Source: Streptomyces sp. NBC_01669 (GTDB lineage: Bacteria; Actinomycetota; Actinomycetes; Streptomycetales; Streptomycetaceae). From it: a DNA stretch of 64,000 bases. Both the position numbers and the translations under genes were made by a program. The notes beneath the pieces are model-generated. The model had not been told where the DNA came from. It saw only the letters and a program-made list of their open reading frames with translations, and ran no database searches. Below are positions 8,685 to 17,752 of this stretch, piece after piece (the stretch's first letter is position 1; each line of letters starts with the position of its first letter). The DNA lies in NCBI RefSeq assembly GCF_026339735.1, contig NZ_JAPEQG010000001.1, forward strand, positions 620,001-684,000, read 5' to 3'.

Positions 8685-8985
8685 GGAGGGGGTCCTTCCG
8701 CTGACAGAGGAGTTGCGGAGACAGTAGGGTCCCGTATCTAAGCGGTCAATGGTTAAGGGCTTAGAAACCTGACGACCATCTATTTGTCGACTATCTTCGC
8801 CGCCACAGACCCCATGCTCAAGGCCCCCTCGATATCGATTTCAACTCGAGTCTTGCGCAGAGAAAGTTAAGCCCTTAGATTTCTAGCACTTCGACAGTGC
8901 AGGCAGCCCAAGCGCTCCGGTCTCGCGCCGAGCGCATCCGCACCCGAAGTCCCCTCATTCCGCCGCCTCGCCCGGAGGTTCTCCC
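8685..8985. promoter_or_regulatory. Divergent control region of transporter and catabolic operon
   Basis: This 301-base intergenic stretch separates the MFS gene from the aldehyde dehydrogenase gene. Two copies of the palindrome TAAG-SS-CTTA, at 8754-8763 (central GG) and 8868-8877 (central CC), lie about 114 bp apart, one nearer each gene. The flanks GGTTAAGGGCTTAGAAACC and AGTTAAGCCCTTAGATTTC are also alike when one is reverse-complemented. A regulator binding both could control both directions. The region is AT-richer than the coding DNA. GGAGG at 8974-8978 is the ribosome site of the operon. Confidence 0.55.
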
Positions 8986-10470
8986 GTGCCGCACTTCCCC
9001 ACCGACATCCTGATCGCGGGCCAGTGGCGACGCGGCGCGGGTGAGCCCGTCGACACCGTCGACCCGGCGACCGGCCGCGTTCTCGCCACCGTCCACTCCG
9101 CGTCGGCGGACGAGGTCGCCGAAGCGGCCGAGGCCGCGGCGAAGGCAGCTGCGGACCCGTCCTGGCGGGACCTGCTCCCCCACGAGCGCGCCCGGCTGCT
9201 GCACCGGATCGCCGAACTGACCGAAGAGGCCGCCGACGAACTCTCGGCCCTGCAGACCGCCGACACCGGCAAGACCCTCGCCGAGACCCGGGCCCTCGCG
9301 CTCAGCGCGGCGGGCACCTTCCGCTACATGGCGGCCGCCCTGGAGACGGCGGAGGACTCCGTCACCCCGTCCCGCGGCCCGTACGTCACGATGAGCGTGT
9401 TCGAACCGATCGGCGTCGTCGGCGCGATCAACCCCTGGAACTCCCCCGTCGCCAGCGACGCGCAGAAGATCGCTCCCGCGCTCGCGGCCGGGAACGCGGT
9501 CCTTCTCAAGCCCGCGGCCTGGACCCCCCTGGTCTCCCTCGCCCTCGGCCGTCTGATCACCCGGGCGCTCGACGAGTTCGGGCTGCCCACGGCCCTGCTG
9601 TCGGTGCTGCCCGGCAGCGGCCGGGTGGTCGGGGACGCCCTCGTACGCCATCCCCTCGTCGCCCGCATCGGATTCACCGGCGGCACGGAGACCGGGCGGT
9701 CCATCGCCGCGGTCGCGGCCGAGAAGCTCGTCCCCGCCTCGCTGGAGCTGGGCGGCAAGTCGCCGACGATCGTGCGCGCCGACGCGGACGTCGAACAGGC
9801 CCTGGCAGGCGTGCTGTTCGGGATCTTCTCGTCCAGCGGCCAGTCCTGCATCGCCGGTTCCCGGCTCTTCGTGGCCCGCGAGATCTACGACTCCTTCGTC
9901 GGCGAACTCGTCGAGCGGGTCCGCAAGTTGCGCGTCGGCCCCGGCACCGAACCGAGCACCCAGGTCGGCCCGCTCGTGCACCACCGCCACCGCGACTCCG
10001 TCGCCGCCTATGTGGACCTCGCCCGCTCCGAAGGCGCGCGGGTGCTGTGCGGCGGGTCCGCCCCCGAGGGCGAGCGGTACCAGGACGGCGCGTACTACCT
10101 GCCGACCGTCCTCGACGGGCTGCCGAACACCTCCCGCACCTGCCAGGAGGAGATCTTCGGACCCGTGCTGGTCGCCCTGCCCTATGACGACGAGGACGAT
10201 CTGGTCCGCCAGGCCAACGACTCGGTCTACGGGCTGGCCTGCGGCATCTGGACCCGCGACCTGCGGGCCGCGTGGCGGATCGCCCGCCGTATCGAGGCCG
10301 GCACCGTCTGGATCAACACGTACAAGCAGTTCAGCGCCTCCACCCCGTTCAGCGGGTGGAAGGACAGTGGCCTCGGTACGGAGAAGGGCCGCGACGCGAT
10401 CCGCGCCTACCAGCGCCAGAAATCCCTGTACTGGGGCACCTCCGACCTCCCACTCCCCTGGGCCAACTGA
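8986..10470 (+). CDS. NAD(P)+-dependent aldehyde dehydrogenase
   Basis: The 494-residue protein is a typical aldehyde dehydrogenase. N152 of PWNSP stabilises the oxyanion, E254 in LELGGKSP is the general base and C288 in SSGQSCIAGSR is the nucleophile. GFTGGTETGRSI forms the cofactor loop. It most resembles the 2-hydroxymuconic semialdehyde/betaine-aldehyde group. As first gene of the operon beside an extradiol-type dioxygenase, it could oxidise a ring-cleavage semialdehyde. The GTG start has GGAGG seven bases upstream. Confidence 0.92.
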   Translation: MPHFPTDILIAGQWRRGAGEPVDTVDPATGRVLATVHSASADEVAEAAEAAAKAAADPSWRDLLPHERARLLHRIAELTEEAADELSALQTADTGKTLAETRALALSAAGTFRYMAAALETAEDSVTPSRGPYVTMSVFEPIGVVGAINPWNSPVASDAQKIAPALAAGNAVLLKPAAWTPLVSLALGRLITRALDEFGLPTALLSVLPGSGRVVGDALVRHPLVARIGFTGGTETGRSIAAVAAEKLVPASLELGGKSPTIVRADADVEQALAGVLFGIFSSSGQSCIAGSRLFVAREIYDSFVGELVERVRKLRVGPGTEPSTQVGPLVHHRHRDSVAAYVDLARSEGARVLCGGSAPEGERYQDGAYYLPTVLDGLPNTSRTCQEEIFGPVLVALPYDDEDDLVRQANDSVYGLACGIWTRDLRAAWRIARRIEAGTVWINTYKQFSASTPFSGWKDSGLGTEKGRDAIRAYQRQKSLYWGTSDLPLPWAN

Positions 10471-10501
10471 CCCGGCACGCCTGCCCGTCTTGGAGAGACT
10501 C

Positions 10502-11446
10502 ATGCACCAACCACCACCCGGTCCGATCGCCCGGCTCCGATCGCTGCGCTACGTCGAGCTGCACACGCCGGCCTTCACCGAGGCCGCCGACTTCTACGAG
10601 GAGGTCTGGGGCCTTCGGACCGTCGAGTCCGACACCGGCGCCCGCTGGCTGCGCGGCACGGGAGACGAGCACCACGTGCTCCACCTGACCGAGCGGGAGC
10701 GGGTCGGCCTCGGCCGGATCGCGTTCGCCGTCGCGACGCCCGCCGAGGTCGACGAGGCCGCCCGGCGCCTCGAAGCACGCTCCATCGTTCCCGCCTTCGG
10801 GCCCGGCCCGCTGGAACAGGCGGGCGGCGGCTACGGGTTGCGGTTCACCGACCCCGAGGGGCGCCTCATCGAGATCAGCGCCCAGGTCGAGGCGGTCGTC
10901 CCGCGCGGCCGGGACGGCGCCGTGCCCGTCGGGGTCACGCACGCCGTGCTCAACACCACCGACATCGACACCGCCGTCGCCTTCTACTGCGATGTACTCG
11001 GTCTGCGCGTCTCCGACTGGTCCGAGCACCAGATGGCGTTCCTGCGCTGCAACGCCGACCACCACTGCATCGCCTTCAACCAGGCCGAGTGGACCTCGCT
11101 CAACCATGTGGCGTACGAGATGACCTCGGTCGACCACTTCATGCGGGGCCTCGGCCGGCTGCGCCACCACGGCATCACCCCCCAGTGGGGCCCCGGCCGG
11201 CACGGTCCCGGGAACAACACCTTCTCCTACTTCACCGACCCGTCGGGGCTGGTCTGCGAGTACACCTCCGAGGTCGCCCAGATCGTCGAGGACGCCTGGA
11301 TCGCCCGGGTGTGGCGGCGGGTGCCCGACCTGTCCGACCTGTGGGGCACGGCCGGTCCGCCGTCGAAGGAGATCCGCTGCCACATGGCGGGCACGCCGGA
11401 CCCCGGCCCGCTCGCTCCCCTCGACGCCCAGGAGGCAACCGCATGA
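10502..11446 (+). CDS. Extradiol-type ring-cleavage dioxygenase (VOC superfamily)
   Basis: The 314-residue protein has two vicinal-oxygen-chelate modules (about residues 12-130 and 143-260), the layout of type I extradiol dioxygenases such as BphC. H147 (VTHAVLNTTD), H202 (LNHVAYEM) and E253 (VCEYTSE) in the second module match the 2-His-1-carboxylate iron site. The N-terminal module lacks the metal ligands, as usual. It probably cleaves a catechol-like ring or a related enediol. GGAGAG precedes the ATG, and the stop overlaps the next gene as ATGA. Confidence 0.88.
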   Translation: MHQPPPGPIARLRSLRYVELHTPAFTEAADFYEEVWGLRTVESDTGARWLRGTGDEHHVLHLTERERVGLGRIAFAVATPAEVDEAARRLEARSIVPAFGPGPLEQAGGGYGLRFTDPEGRLIEISAQVEAVVPRGRDGAVPVGVTHAVLNTTDIDTAVAFYCDVLGLRVSDWSEHQMAFLRCNADHHCIAFNQAEWTSLNHVAYEMTSVDHFMRGLGRLRHHGITPQWGPGRHGPGNNTFSYFTDPSGLVCEYTSEVAQIVEDAWIARVWRRVPDLSDLWGTAGPPSKEIRCHMAGTPDPGPLAPLDAQEATA

Positions 11447-12240
11447 GCACCGTACGCAAGGTCGGCGTGGTCGGCTGGGGTGCGATCGGCCGGGTCGTCG
11501 GCACCGCCCTCGCCGATGGGCAGGTGGGCGGCGCCGAGCTGGTGTGCGTCGTCGACAACCGTCCCCTCGGTGAAGCCGCGCCCGCGAGTCAGGTCACCTT
11601 CGAGGAGGCCCTGGAACTCTGCGACCTGATCGTCGAGGCCGCGGGCCAGGGCGTCGTGCGGGAGTGGGGAGAGCGGGTGCTGGCCTCCGGCACCGATCTG
11701 CTGATCGCCTCCAGTGGGGCGCTGACCGACGACGAGTTGGCGAAGCGGCTGCTCGCGGCGGGGCCGGGCCGGGTGTACTTCACGGGCGGCGCCGTCGGCG
11801 GTCTCGACCTGCTCCAGGCGGCACGCTCACTCGGCCCACTGGACGAGGTGCGCCTGACCACCACCAAGCTGCCGTCGACCCTCGAACAGCCTTGGATGGA
11901 TGAGGAGTTGCTGACCCGGATGCGGACGGCAACCGGACCGGTCGAGGTCATGTCCGGCACCGCCCGCGAGGTTCCGGTGAAGTTCCCCAAGTCGACGAAC
12001 GTGGCCGCGTCGGTCGCGCTGGCCGTCGGCGACCTGGACGCTGTGCGGGTCCAGGTCGTCGCCGACCCGGCGGCGCACCACACCCGGCATGTGATCGAGG
12101 CGTCCGGCCCGCACGGTGCGTACCGCTTCGAGGTGGCGCATCTGCCCGACCCGGGCAATCCGGCAACCAGCCAGGTCGTGCCGTACGCGGTGCTGCGCAG
12201 CCTCGCGGCGCTCGCCGGACGGACGGGGCAGATCCTTTGA
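11443..12240 (+). CDS. Aspartate dehydrogenase-like NAD(P)-binding oxidoreductase
   Basis: The 265-residue protein has an N-terminal Rossmann fold (VGVVGWGAIGRVVGTAL) and a C-terminal domain of the aspartate dehydrogenase/NadX type, with SSGALTDDELAKRL, YFTGGAVGGLDLLQAA and FPKSTNVAASVALAVG. Classical members interconvert L-aspartate and iminoaspartate. In catabolic operons, relatives may act on other amino or aldehyde acids, so the substrate here is unknown. It is coupled by ATGA to the dioxygenase upstream and by a TTGA overlap to the hydrolase downstream. Confidence 0.82.
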   Translation: MSTVRKVGVVGWGAIGRVVGTALADGQVGGAELVCVVDNRPLGEAAPASQVTFEEALELCDLIVEAAGQGVVREWGERVLASGTDLLIASSGALTDDELAKRLLAAGPGRVYFTGGAVGGLDLLQAARSLGPLDEVRLTTTKLPSTLEQPWMDEELLTRMRTATGPVEVMSGTAREVPVKFPKSTNVAASVALAVGDLDAVRVQVVADPAAHHTRHVIEASGPHGAYRFEVAHLPDPGNPATSQVVPYAVLRSLAALAGRTGQIL

Positions 12241-13025
12241 GCGGCCGCGTCGACGTCCATGTGGAGGAGGCCGGTGACCGGGGTCCGCTGCTGCTGTGCC
12301 TGCACGGCATCGGCTCGTCGTCGGCCGCGTTCGCCCCACAGCTCGCCGAACTCTCCTCGTACGTAAGGGTCGTGGCGTGGGACGCCCCGGGCTACGCCAA
12401 GTCCCCCGACCCCGAGGAGCCGCTCACCCTCGACGACTTCGCGGACACGGCGGCCGCCCTCATCCGCGAGCGTGCCACGAACGCGCATGTGCTCGGCGTC
12501 TCCTGGGGCGGTGTGATCGCGCTGCGGCTCGCCGCCCGCCACCCGGAGCTCGTCGCCTCGCTGATCGTCGCCGACTCCAGCCCCGGCTCGGGCACGGACG
12601 AAGCGAAGGCCAAGGGCATGCGGGCGAGGGCGGCCGAGCTGGCCGAGCTCGGCGCGCGCGCCTTCGCAGAGGCGCGCGGACCGCGGCTGGTGTCGCCGGG
12701 CGCTCCGGACCATCTGGTGCGCCGGGTCGTGCGGACCATGGCGGAATCGGTACGGCTGCCGGGTTACGCGTACGCCGCCGAGTCCATGGCCGCGGCCGAT
12801 CTGCGCGCCGAACTCCCCTCGATCACCGCGCCCACGCTCGTGCTCTGCGGCGACCAGGACAAGGTCACCGGCATCGAGGCGAGCCAGGCCATCGCCGGGG
12901 CCATCCACAGAACCGCCTACGTGATCGTCAAGGACGCCGGTCACCTGGCCAACCAGGAGCAGCCCGGGCACTTCAACGCCTGGGTGCTCTCCCACCTCCG
13001 CATCACCGCATCCATTCCCGAATAG
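12237..13025 (+). CDS. Alpha/beta hydrolase, probable C-C bond (meta-cleavage product) hydrolase
   Basis: The 262-residue alpha/beta hydrolase has an HGIGSSSAAF oxyanion region, nucleophile S89 in GVSWGG, an acid at D206 or D208 in LCGDQDKVTG and H236 in DAGHLANQE. The length and motifs fit the meta-cleavage product hydrolase group (DmpD/BphD-like), which cleaves the ring-fission product of extradiol dioxygenases. Its place two genes after such a dioxygenase supports this. The start is a TTG overlapping the previous stop. Confidence 0.85.
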   Translation: MSGRVDVHVEEAGDRGPLLLCLHGIGSSSAAFAPQLAELSSYVRVVAWDAPGYAKSPDPEEPLTLDDFADTAAALIRERATNAHVLGVSWGGVIALRLAARHPELVASLIVADSSPGSGTDEAKAKGMRARAAELAELGARAFAEARGPRLVSPGAPDHLVRRVVRTMAESVRLPGYAYAAESMAAADLRAELPSITAPTLVLCGDQDKVTGIEASQAIAGAIHRTAYVIVKDAGHLANQEQPGHFNAWVLSHLRITASIPE

Positions 13026-13037
13026 GAGCTGTTCCCC

Positions 13038-13559
13038 ATGCCTCTGACCACCACCGAGTACGACAACGGCGGCGACCTGTCCGCGTACACCGACTCCCTC
13101 ATCGCCACCAAGAGCTCCCGCGTGGCGGACTTCGACACCCTCTCCTTCCAGGAGAAGGCCGGCCCGCAGTACCGTCGCGGCCAGATCCGGTATGTCGGTT
13201 CCGGTGCCACCGGCAACCACGAGAGCGACAGCCGCATCATCCCGTCCGGCGGTTTCACGTTCTCCAACATGCTGCTGCCGCCCGGCGCCGAGGGCCCGGC
13301 CCACACCCACCACGACGTCGAGGAGGCGTTCTTCGTCCTGGAGGGAGAGGTCAAGGTCGGCATCCACCGCGGTTCCGACGAGGCCGAGTACCGCACCCTC
13401 GGCTACCGCGACATGATCGTCGTCCCGGCCGGCGTGACCCGGTCGCTCAAGAACGAGGGCGACACCGACGCCCTGTTCTGCGTCGTCATCGGCACGCAGA
13501 AGCCGCAGGTGCCGACCTACCCCGAGTACTCGCCGATGCACGGCGTCACCCGTGGCTGA
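13038..13559 (+). CDS. Cupin-domain protein
   Basis: This 173-residue protein has a single cupin barrel. GAEGPAHTHHDVEEAFFVLEG supplies the first cupin motif with two or three histidines and a glutamate for a metal, and the second motif (GYRDMIVVPAGVTRSLKN) lacks the usual histidine. It may be a small dioxygenase, isomerase or ligand-binding protein of the pathway. No specific activity can be read from sequence. A GGAG ribosome site precedes the ATG, and its end overlaps the next gene by 8 bases. Confidence 0.85.
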   Translation: MPLTTTEYDNGGDLSAYTDSLIATKSSRVADFDTLSFQEKAGPQYRRGQIRYVGSGATGNHESDSRIIPSGGFTFSNMLLPPGAEGPAHTHHDVEEAFFVLEGEVKVGIHRGSDEAEYRTLGYRDMIVVPAGVTRSLKNEGDTDALFCVVIGTQKPQVPTYPEYSPMHGVTRG

Positions 13560-14307
13560 CCAGCCTCCGGCCGACGCACGCACCGTCGTCGTCACCGGCG
13601 CGGGCCGTGGCCTGGGACTGGCCATGGCCCGCCGGGCGGGCACCGACGGCTTCCGGGTCGTCGTCGCCGAACTGGAACGGGAGCGGGGCGAGCACGCTGT
13701 CGCGGAGCTGCGCGCGGAGGGCTTCGACGCACACTTCGTACGCTGCGACGTCGCCGACCCCGCCTCGGTGGACGCGCTGGCCGACGCCGTGCGCGAGCTG
13801 GGCCCGCTGTACGGCCTGGTCAACAACGCGGCGCTCGCCAACGGCGTGGGCGGCAAGGAGTTCCAGGACATCGACGTCGAGGTGTGGGACCGGCTGATGA
13901 CGGTCAACGCCCGCAGCCCGTGGCTGGTGTCGAAGACGCTGTATCCGCTCTTCGCAGGCCCCGGCCGCATCGTCAACATCGCCTCGGACGCCGCACTGTA
14001 CGGATCCCCGCGCCTGGCCCACTACATCGCCTCCAAGGGCGCGGTCATCGCACTGACCCGGGCCATGGCCCGCGAGCTCGGCGACAGGGGGATCACCGTG
14101 AACGCGGTCGCCCCCGGACTCACCGAGTGCGAGGCGACCGAGACCGTGCCCGCCGAGCGGCACGACCTCTACCGCATGAACCGGGCCATCTCCCGGCCGC
14201 AGCAGCCCGACGACCTCACGGGGATCGTCTCCTTCCTGCTCGGCGAGGAGTCCCGCTACCTGACCGGCCAGGTGATCGCCGTCAACGGCGGCTTCACCAT
14301 GAACTGA
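13552..14307 (+). CDS. Short-chain dehydrogenase/reductase (canonical)
   Basis: This is a classical 251-residue SDR. It has the TGAGRGLG cofactor motif, LVNNAA, the catalytic serine in NIASDAALYG, the YIASK pair, and a PGLTECEATET loop. It oxidises or reduces a hydroxyl or carbonyl in the pathway, for example a dihydrodiol or hydroxyacid. The GTG start lies inside the cupin gene end, which indicates translational coupling. Confidence 0.88.
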   Translation: MADQPPADARTVVVTGAGRGLGLAMARRAGTDGFRVVVAELERERGEHAVAELRAEGFDAHFVRCDVADPASVDALADAVRELGPLYGLVNNAALANGVGGKEFQDIDVEVWDRLMTVNARSPWLVSKTLYPLFAGPGRIVNIASDAALYGSPRLAHYIASKGAVIALTRAMARELGDRGITVNAVAPGLTECEATETVPAERHDLYRMNRAISRPQQPDDLTGIVSFLLGEESRYLTGQVIAVNGGFTMN

Positions 14308-14326
14308 ACTGTAGGAGAAACGAATT

Positions 14327-15115
14327 ATGGATCTGGGCCTCGCCGACCGCACCATCGTGGTCACCGGCGGCAGCTCGGGCGTCGGCCTGGCCACGGTCCG
14401 CGCCCTCCTCGACGAAGGCGCCCGTGTCGCCACCTGCGGCCGCGACGCCGACCGGCTGGCCGAGGTGGCCGCCCGGCTCGGCGCCGGACGTGACCGCCTG
14501 CTGACCGGCGTGTGCGACGTACGGGACGCCGATGCGGTGCACGGCTTCGTCCGTCGCACCGCCGAGGAGTTCGGCGGCATCGACGGACTCGTCAACAACG
14601 CCGGACAGTCCCGAATGAAGGGTCTCGACGACTCCACCGCCGAGGACTGGCGCGACGAGCTGGAGCTGAAGTTCGCCGGGGTGCTGAACCCACTGCAGGC
14701 GGCTCGCCCGTATCTCGCCGCCTCCGGCGCGGCGAGCATCGTCAACATCAACGCGGTGCTCGCCAAGCAGCCGGAGACCCGGCTGATCACGACGAGCGCC
14801 GCCCGCGCCGGCATCCTCAATCTCTCCAAGTCCCTGTCGGCCGAACTGGCCGGCGACGGCATCCGGGTCAATTCCGTCTGCCTGGGACTCATCGACACCG
14901 GCCAGTGGACCCGACGCCACGCGGCCGCGGACTCCGGCAAGACCTACGAGGACTGGCAGGCGGAACTGGCCGCCGACCGGGGCATCGCGCTGGGACGCCT
15001 CGGCCGGGCCGAGGAGGTCGCGTACGCGATCGTCGCCCTGCTCTCACCCCTCGCCTCGTACATCACCGGCACCAGCATCGACGTCTGCGGCGGAGTCGGC
15101 CGCTCCATCCTCTGA
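14327..15115 (+). CDS. Divergent SDR-family protein lacking the catalytic Tyr-Lys pair
   Basis: The 262-residue protein keeps the SDR Rossmann fold: TGGSSGVG cofactor loop, CDVRDADAVHGF, LVNNAGQSR. Where the Ser...Tyr-x-x-x-Lys triad should be, it has NINAVLAKQ and TTSAARAG, so Tyr becomes Thr, Lys becomes Arg and the Ser is missing. It may be a cofactor-dependent non-redox enzyme (such as a dehydratase or isomerase), a subunit partner, or use another base. The C-terminus (SYITGTSIDVCGG) is normal. A GGAG site precedes the ATG. Confidence 0.82.
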   Translation: MDLGLADRTIVVTGGSSGVGLATVRALLDEGARVATCGRDADRLAEVAARLGAGRDRLLTGVCDVRDADAVHGFVRRTAEEFGGIDGLVNNAGQSRMKGLDDSTAEDWRDELELKFAGVLNPLQAARPYLAASGAASIVNINAVLAKQPETRLITTSAARAGILNLSKSLSAELAGDGIRVNSVCLGLIDTGQWTRRHAAADSGKTYEDWQAELAADRGIALGRLGRAEEVAYAIVALLSPLASYITGTSIDVCGGVGRSIL

Positions 15116-15124
15116 GGAGACACC

Positions 15125-16750
15125 ATGCGTTACGACAACGGAGGCGATCTCCTCGTCGCCGTCCTCCGCGAACTCGGCATCGACACCGTCTTCGGCATCG
15201 TCAGCGTGCACAACCTGCCGCTCGTCGAGGCCGTCGACCGCGAACTGCGGTTCGTCCCCGTCCGGCACGAGGCATCCGCCGTGAACGCCGCCGACGCCTA
15301 CGGGCGGGCCCGCGGCACCCTCGGCTGCGCACTGACCTCGACCGGCACGGGGGCGGGCAACGCAGCCGGATCACTGATCGAGTCCCTGAGCGCGGGCAGC
15401 TCCGTGCTGCACATCACCGGCCAGGTGGAGAGCGAATTCCTGGGCAGCGGCCGGGGCTTCATCCACGAGACCAAGGACCAGCTCGGCATGCTGACCGCCG
15501 TCTCGGCGTACGCGGCGAGTGTGCCGGACGCGGAGCAGGCGGGCCGGATCCTGCGCGAGGCGGCCCACGCCACGCTGACCGCGCCGGGCGGTCCGGCAAG
15601 CGTGGAGTGGCCGATCGACCTCCAGTACGCGACGCAGACCGACGCACCCGCCGAGCTCCCCGCGCCCATCGTCCCCGCTCCGGCGGAGAGTGAACTGGCG
15701 GCCGCCGGAGCCCTCCTGGCCTCGGCGCGCCGTCCGCTGATCTGGGCCGGTGGCGGCGCCGTCACCGCCCGCGGCGAACTGGCCCGGCTGCTGGAGGCGA
15801 CCGGAGCAGGACTGCTCACCTCGAACTCCGGGCGCGGAGCAGTGCCCGAGGACCACCAGCAGGTCATCGGTAACTTCGCCACCACCCCCGCGGTCCGTGC
15901 GCTGCTCGCCGACGCGGACGTACTGCTCACGATCGGCACGCACTTCCGCTCGAACGAGACCGCCGACTACACGCTGAAGCTCCCCGGAGCGCACATCCAG
16001 GTGGACATCGACGAGGCCGCGCTCGGCCGCGTGTACCCGGTGACCCACGCCCTGCACGGCGATGCGGCCGCCACCCTGACCGGTCTGCTGCCGCACGCCC
16101 GGCCCGCCGAGTCCGGCTGGGCGGACCGCGTCGCCGCCGTACGCACCGAGGCGCGGGCGACCCTGCACGACAGCATCGGCCCGCAGGCAGCGATCTGCGA
16201 CGCGATCCGTGCCGCGCTTCCCCGCGAGGCGGTCGTGGCGCGCGACGTCACCATCCCGTCCAGCAGCTGGGGCAACCGACTCCTGGAGATGTACGACCCG
16301 TGTGACAACGTCTTCCCGCGCGGCGGAGGCATCGGGCAGGGGCTCGGCATGGGCATCGGCGCGGCGCTCGCCCGGCCCGACACGCCCACCGTCGTGATCG
16401 CCGGCGACGGCGGACTCGCCGTCCACCTCGGCGAACTCCTCACCCTCGCCCAGGAGCGGCCCCGCCTGACCCTGATCGTCTTCAACGACGGCGGCTACGG
16501 CGTACTGCGCAACATGCAGGACCGTTACGGCGAGCGCCGGTCCGGGGTGGATCTGGTCACCCCCGACTTCGAACTGCTGGCACGCGCCTGTGGGCTGCCG
16601 TATCTGCGGATCGCCGCCGAGGAGCACGCCGGACCGGTGCTCGGCGAGGCCGTCGCCTCTGGCGGGCCGACCCTCGTCGAGGTCGATCTGACGGCATTGG
16701 GCCCGATGAAGAACCCGTTCACCCCACCCGTGAGGATCCCGGGCCAGTAG
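15125..16750 (+). CDS. Thiamine diphosphate-dependent enzyme (acetolactate synthase/benzoylformate decarboxylase fold)
   Basis: The 541-residue protein has the three-domain ThDP fold. E49 in VRHEASAVNAADAYGRA is the conserved activating glutamate, and the C-terminal domain has the ThDP/Mg motif beginning GDGG and ending in FNDGGYGVL (about residues 422-459). Such enzymes decarboxylate 2-oxoacids or form or break C-C bonds. Among the neighbours it could decarboxylate or cleave the product of the hydrolase and dehydrogenase steps. GAGGAG precedes the ATG. Confidence 0.88.
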   Translation: MRYDNGGDLLVAVLRELGIDTVFGIVSVHNLPLVEAVDRELRFVPVRHEASAVNAADAYGRARGTLGCALTSTGTGAGNAAGSLIESLSAGSSVLHITGQVESEFLGSGRGFIHETKDQLGMLTAVSAYAASVPDAEQAGRILREAAHATLTAPGGPASVEWPIDLQYATQTDAPAELPAPIVPAPAESELAAAGALLASARRPLIWAGGGAVTARGELARLLEATGAGLLTSNSGRGAVPEDHQQVIGNFATTPAVRALLADADVLLTIGTHFRSNETADYTLKLPGAHIQVDIDEAALGRVYPVTHALHGDAAATLTGLLPHARPAESGWADRVAAVRTEARATLHDSIGPQAAICDAIRAALPREAVVARDVTIPSSSWGNRLLEMYDPCDNVFPRGGGIGQGLGMGIGAALARPDTPTVVIAGDGGLAVHLGELLTLAQERPRLTLIVFNDGGYGVLRNMQDRYGERRSGVDLVTPDFELLARACGLPYLRIAAEEHAGPVLGEAVASGGPTLVEVDLTALGPMKNPFTPPVRIPGQ

Positions 16751-16787
16751 CCCGGCCCCCGTACTGCCGGTAAGGAGGCAACAGGCC

Positions 16788-17723
16788 ATGAGCGAGAACT
16801 CGCTGCAGCTGATCGTCCGTCGTATGACATGGGAGGCCGAAGGCGTACTGTCCGTCGAACTGACCGACCCCGACGGCAAACCCCTGCCCGCCTGGACGCC
16901 CGGCGCGCACCTCGATGTCCATGTCGGCGGCCAGGTCCGCCAGTACAGCCTGTGCGGCGACCCCCACACACCGGACGTCTACCGCATCGGCGTGCTCAAC
17001 GAACCCGCCTCGCGCGGCGGTTCGCGATACGTGCACACACAGCTGCGTCCCGGGCAGCCGGTCACGGTCTCCGAACCGCGCAACCACTTCGCGCTGGAGG
17101 ACGCCGACGCCTATGTGTTCGTCGCCGGTGGCATCGGGATCACCCCGCTGCTGGCGATGGCCCGGGAGGCCGCCCGCCGGGGAACCTCGTGGCGGATGGT
17201 CTACGGCGGCAGGGGCCGGACCTCGATGGCGTTCACCTCGGAACTCGCCTCGCTCGGCGGTGACATCACACTCGTCCCGCAGGACGAGCTGGGCCACATC
17301 GACCTGGACGCCGCACTCGCGGAGCTGCCCGGCGGCACGCTGGTGTACTCCTGCGGCCCCGAACCGCTGCTCACGGCCGTCGAGGAGCGCTGCCCCCAGG
17401 ACCGGCTGCGCCTGGAGCGTTTCGCCGCACCGGTCGTGGAACGCACCGGCGACGACGAGGCGTTCGAGGTCGAGTGCCGCACCTCCGGGGTGACGGTCAC
17501 CGTCGGCGCGGACACCTCGATCCTCGAAGCCGTGGAGAGCGCCGGGCTGAGCGTGCAGAGCTCGTGCCGCGACGGGATCTGCGGGTCCTGCGAGACCCGG
17601 GTGCTCGACGGCACCCCCGACCACCGCGACTTCCTGCTCAGCGAGGCCGAACACGCCGCCGGCGCCACGATGATGATCTGCGTCTCGCGGTGTGCCTCCG
17701 GACGACTCGTCCTCGACCTGTGA
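16788..17723 (+). CDS. PDR/VanB-type ferredoxin-NAD(P)H reductase of the Rieske oxygenase
   Basis: The 311-residue protein is laid out like phthalate dioxygenase reductase and VanB. A flavin domain (residues 1-100, with RQYSLCGDP) and a nucleotide domain (VAGGIGITPLLAM, YSCGPEPLL) are followed by a C-terminal plant-type [2Fe-2S] domain with cysteines in SSCRDGICGSCETRV and MMICVSRC. It delivers electrons from NADH to the Rieske oxygenase encoded two genes downstream. The order oxygenase plus PDR-type reductase marks a class IA two-component system. TAAGGAGG precedes the ATG. Confidence 0.93.
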   Translation: MSENSLQLIVRRMTWEAEGVLSVELTDPDGKPLPAWTPGAHLDVHVGGQVRQYSLCGDPHTPDVYRIGVLNEPASRGGSRYVHTQLRPGQPVTVSEPRNHFALEDADAYVFVAGGIGITPLLAMAREAARRGTSWRMVYGGRGRTSMAFTSELASLGGDITLVPQDELGHIDLDAALAELPGGTLVYSCGPEPLLTAVEERCPQDRLRLERFAAPVVERTGDDEAFEVECRTSGVTVTVGADTSILEAVESAGLSVQSSCRDGICGSCETRVLDGTPDHRDFLLSEAEHAAGATMMICVSRCASGRLVLDL

Positions 17724-17752
17724 CCCCTTCCCCCGCACTTTCAGGAGACACC

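Noticed and set aside
8875..10503. 542-codon minus-strand frame over the aldehyde dehydrogenase gene
   Set aside because: It is antisense to a gene with all catalytic motifs; composition is Gly/Asp/Val-rich, as expected of a mirror frame.
11589..13979. 796-codon minus-strand frame over the operon
   Set aside because: It spans three recognised genes in antisense and has no motif.
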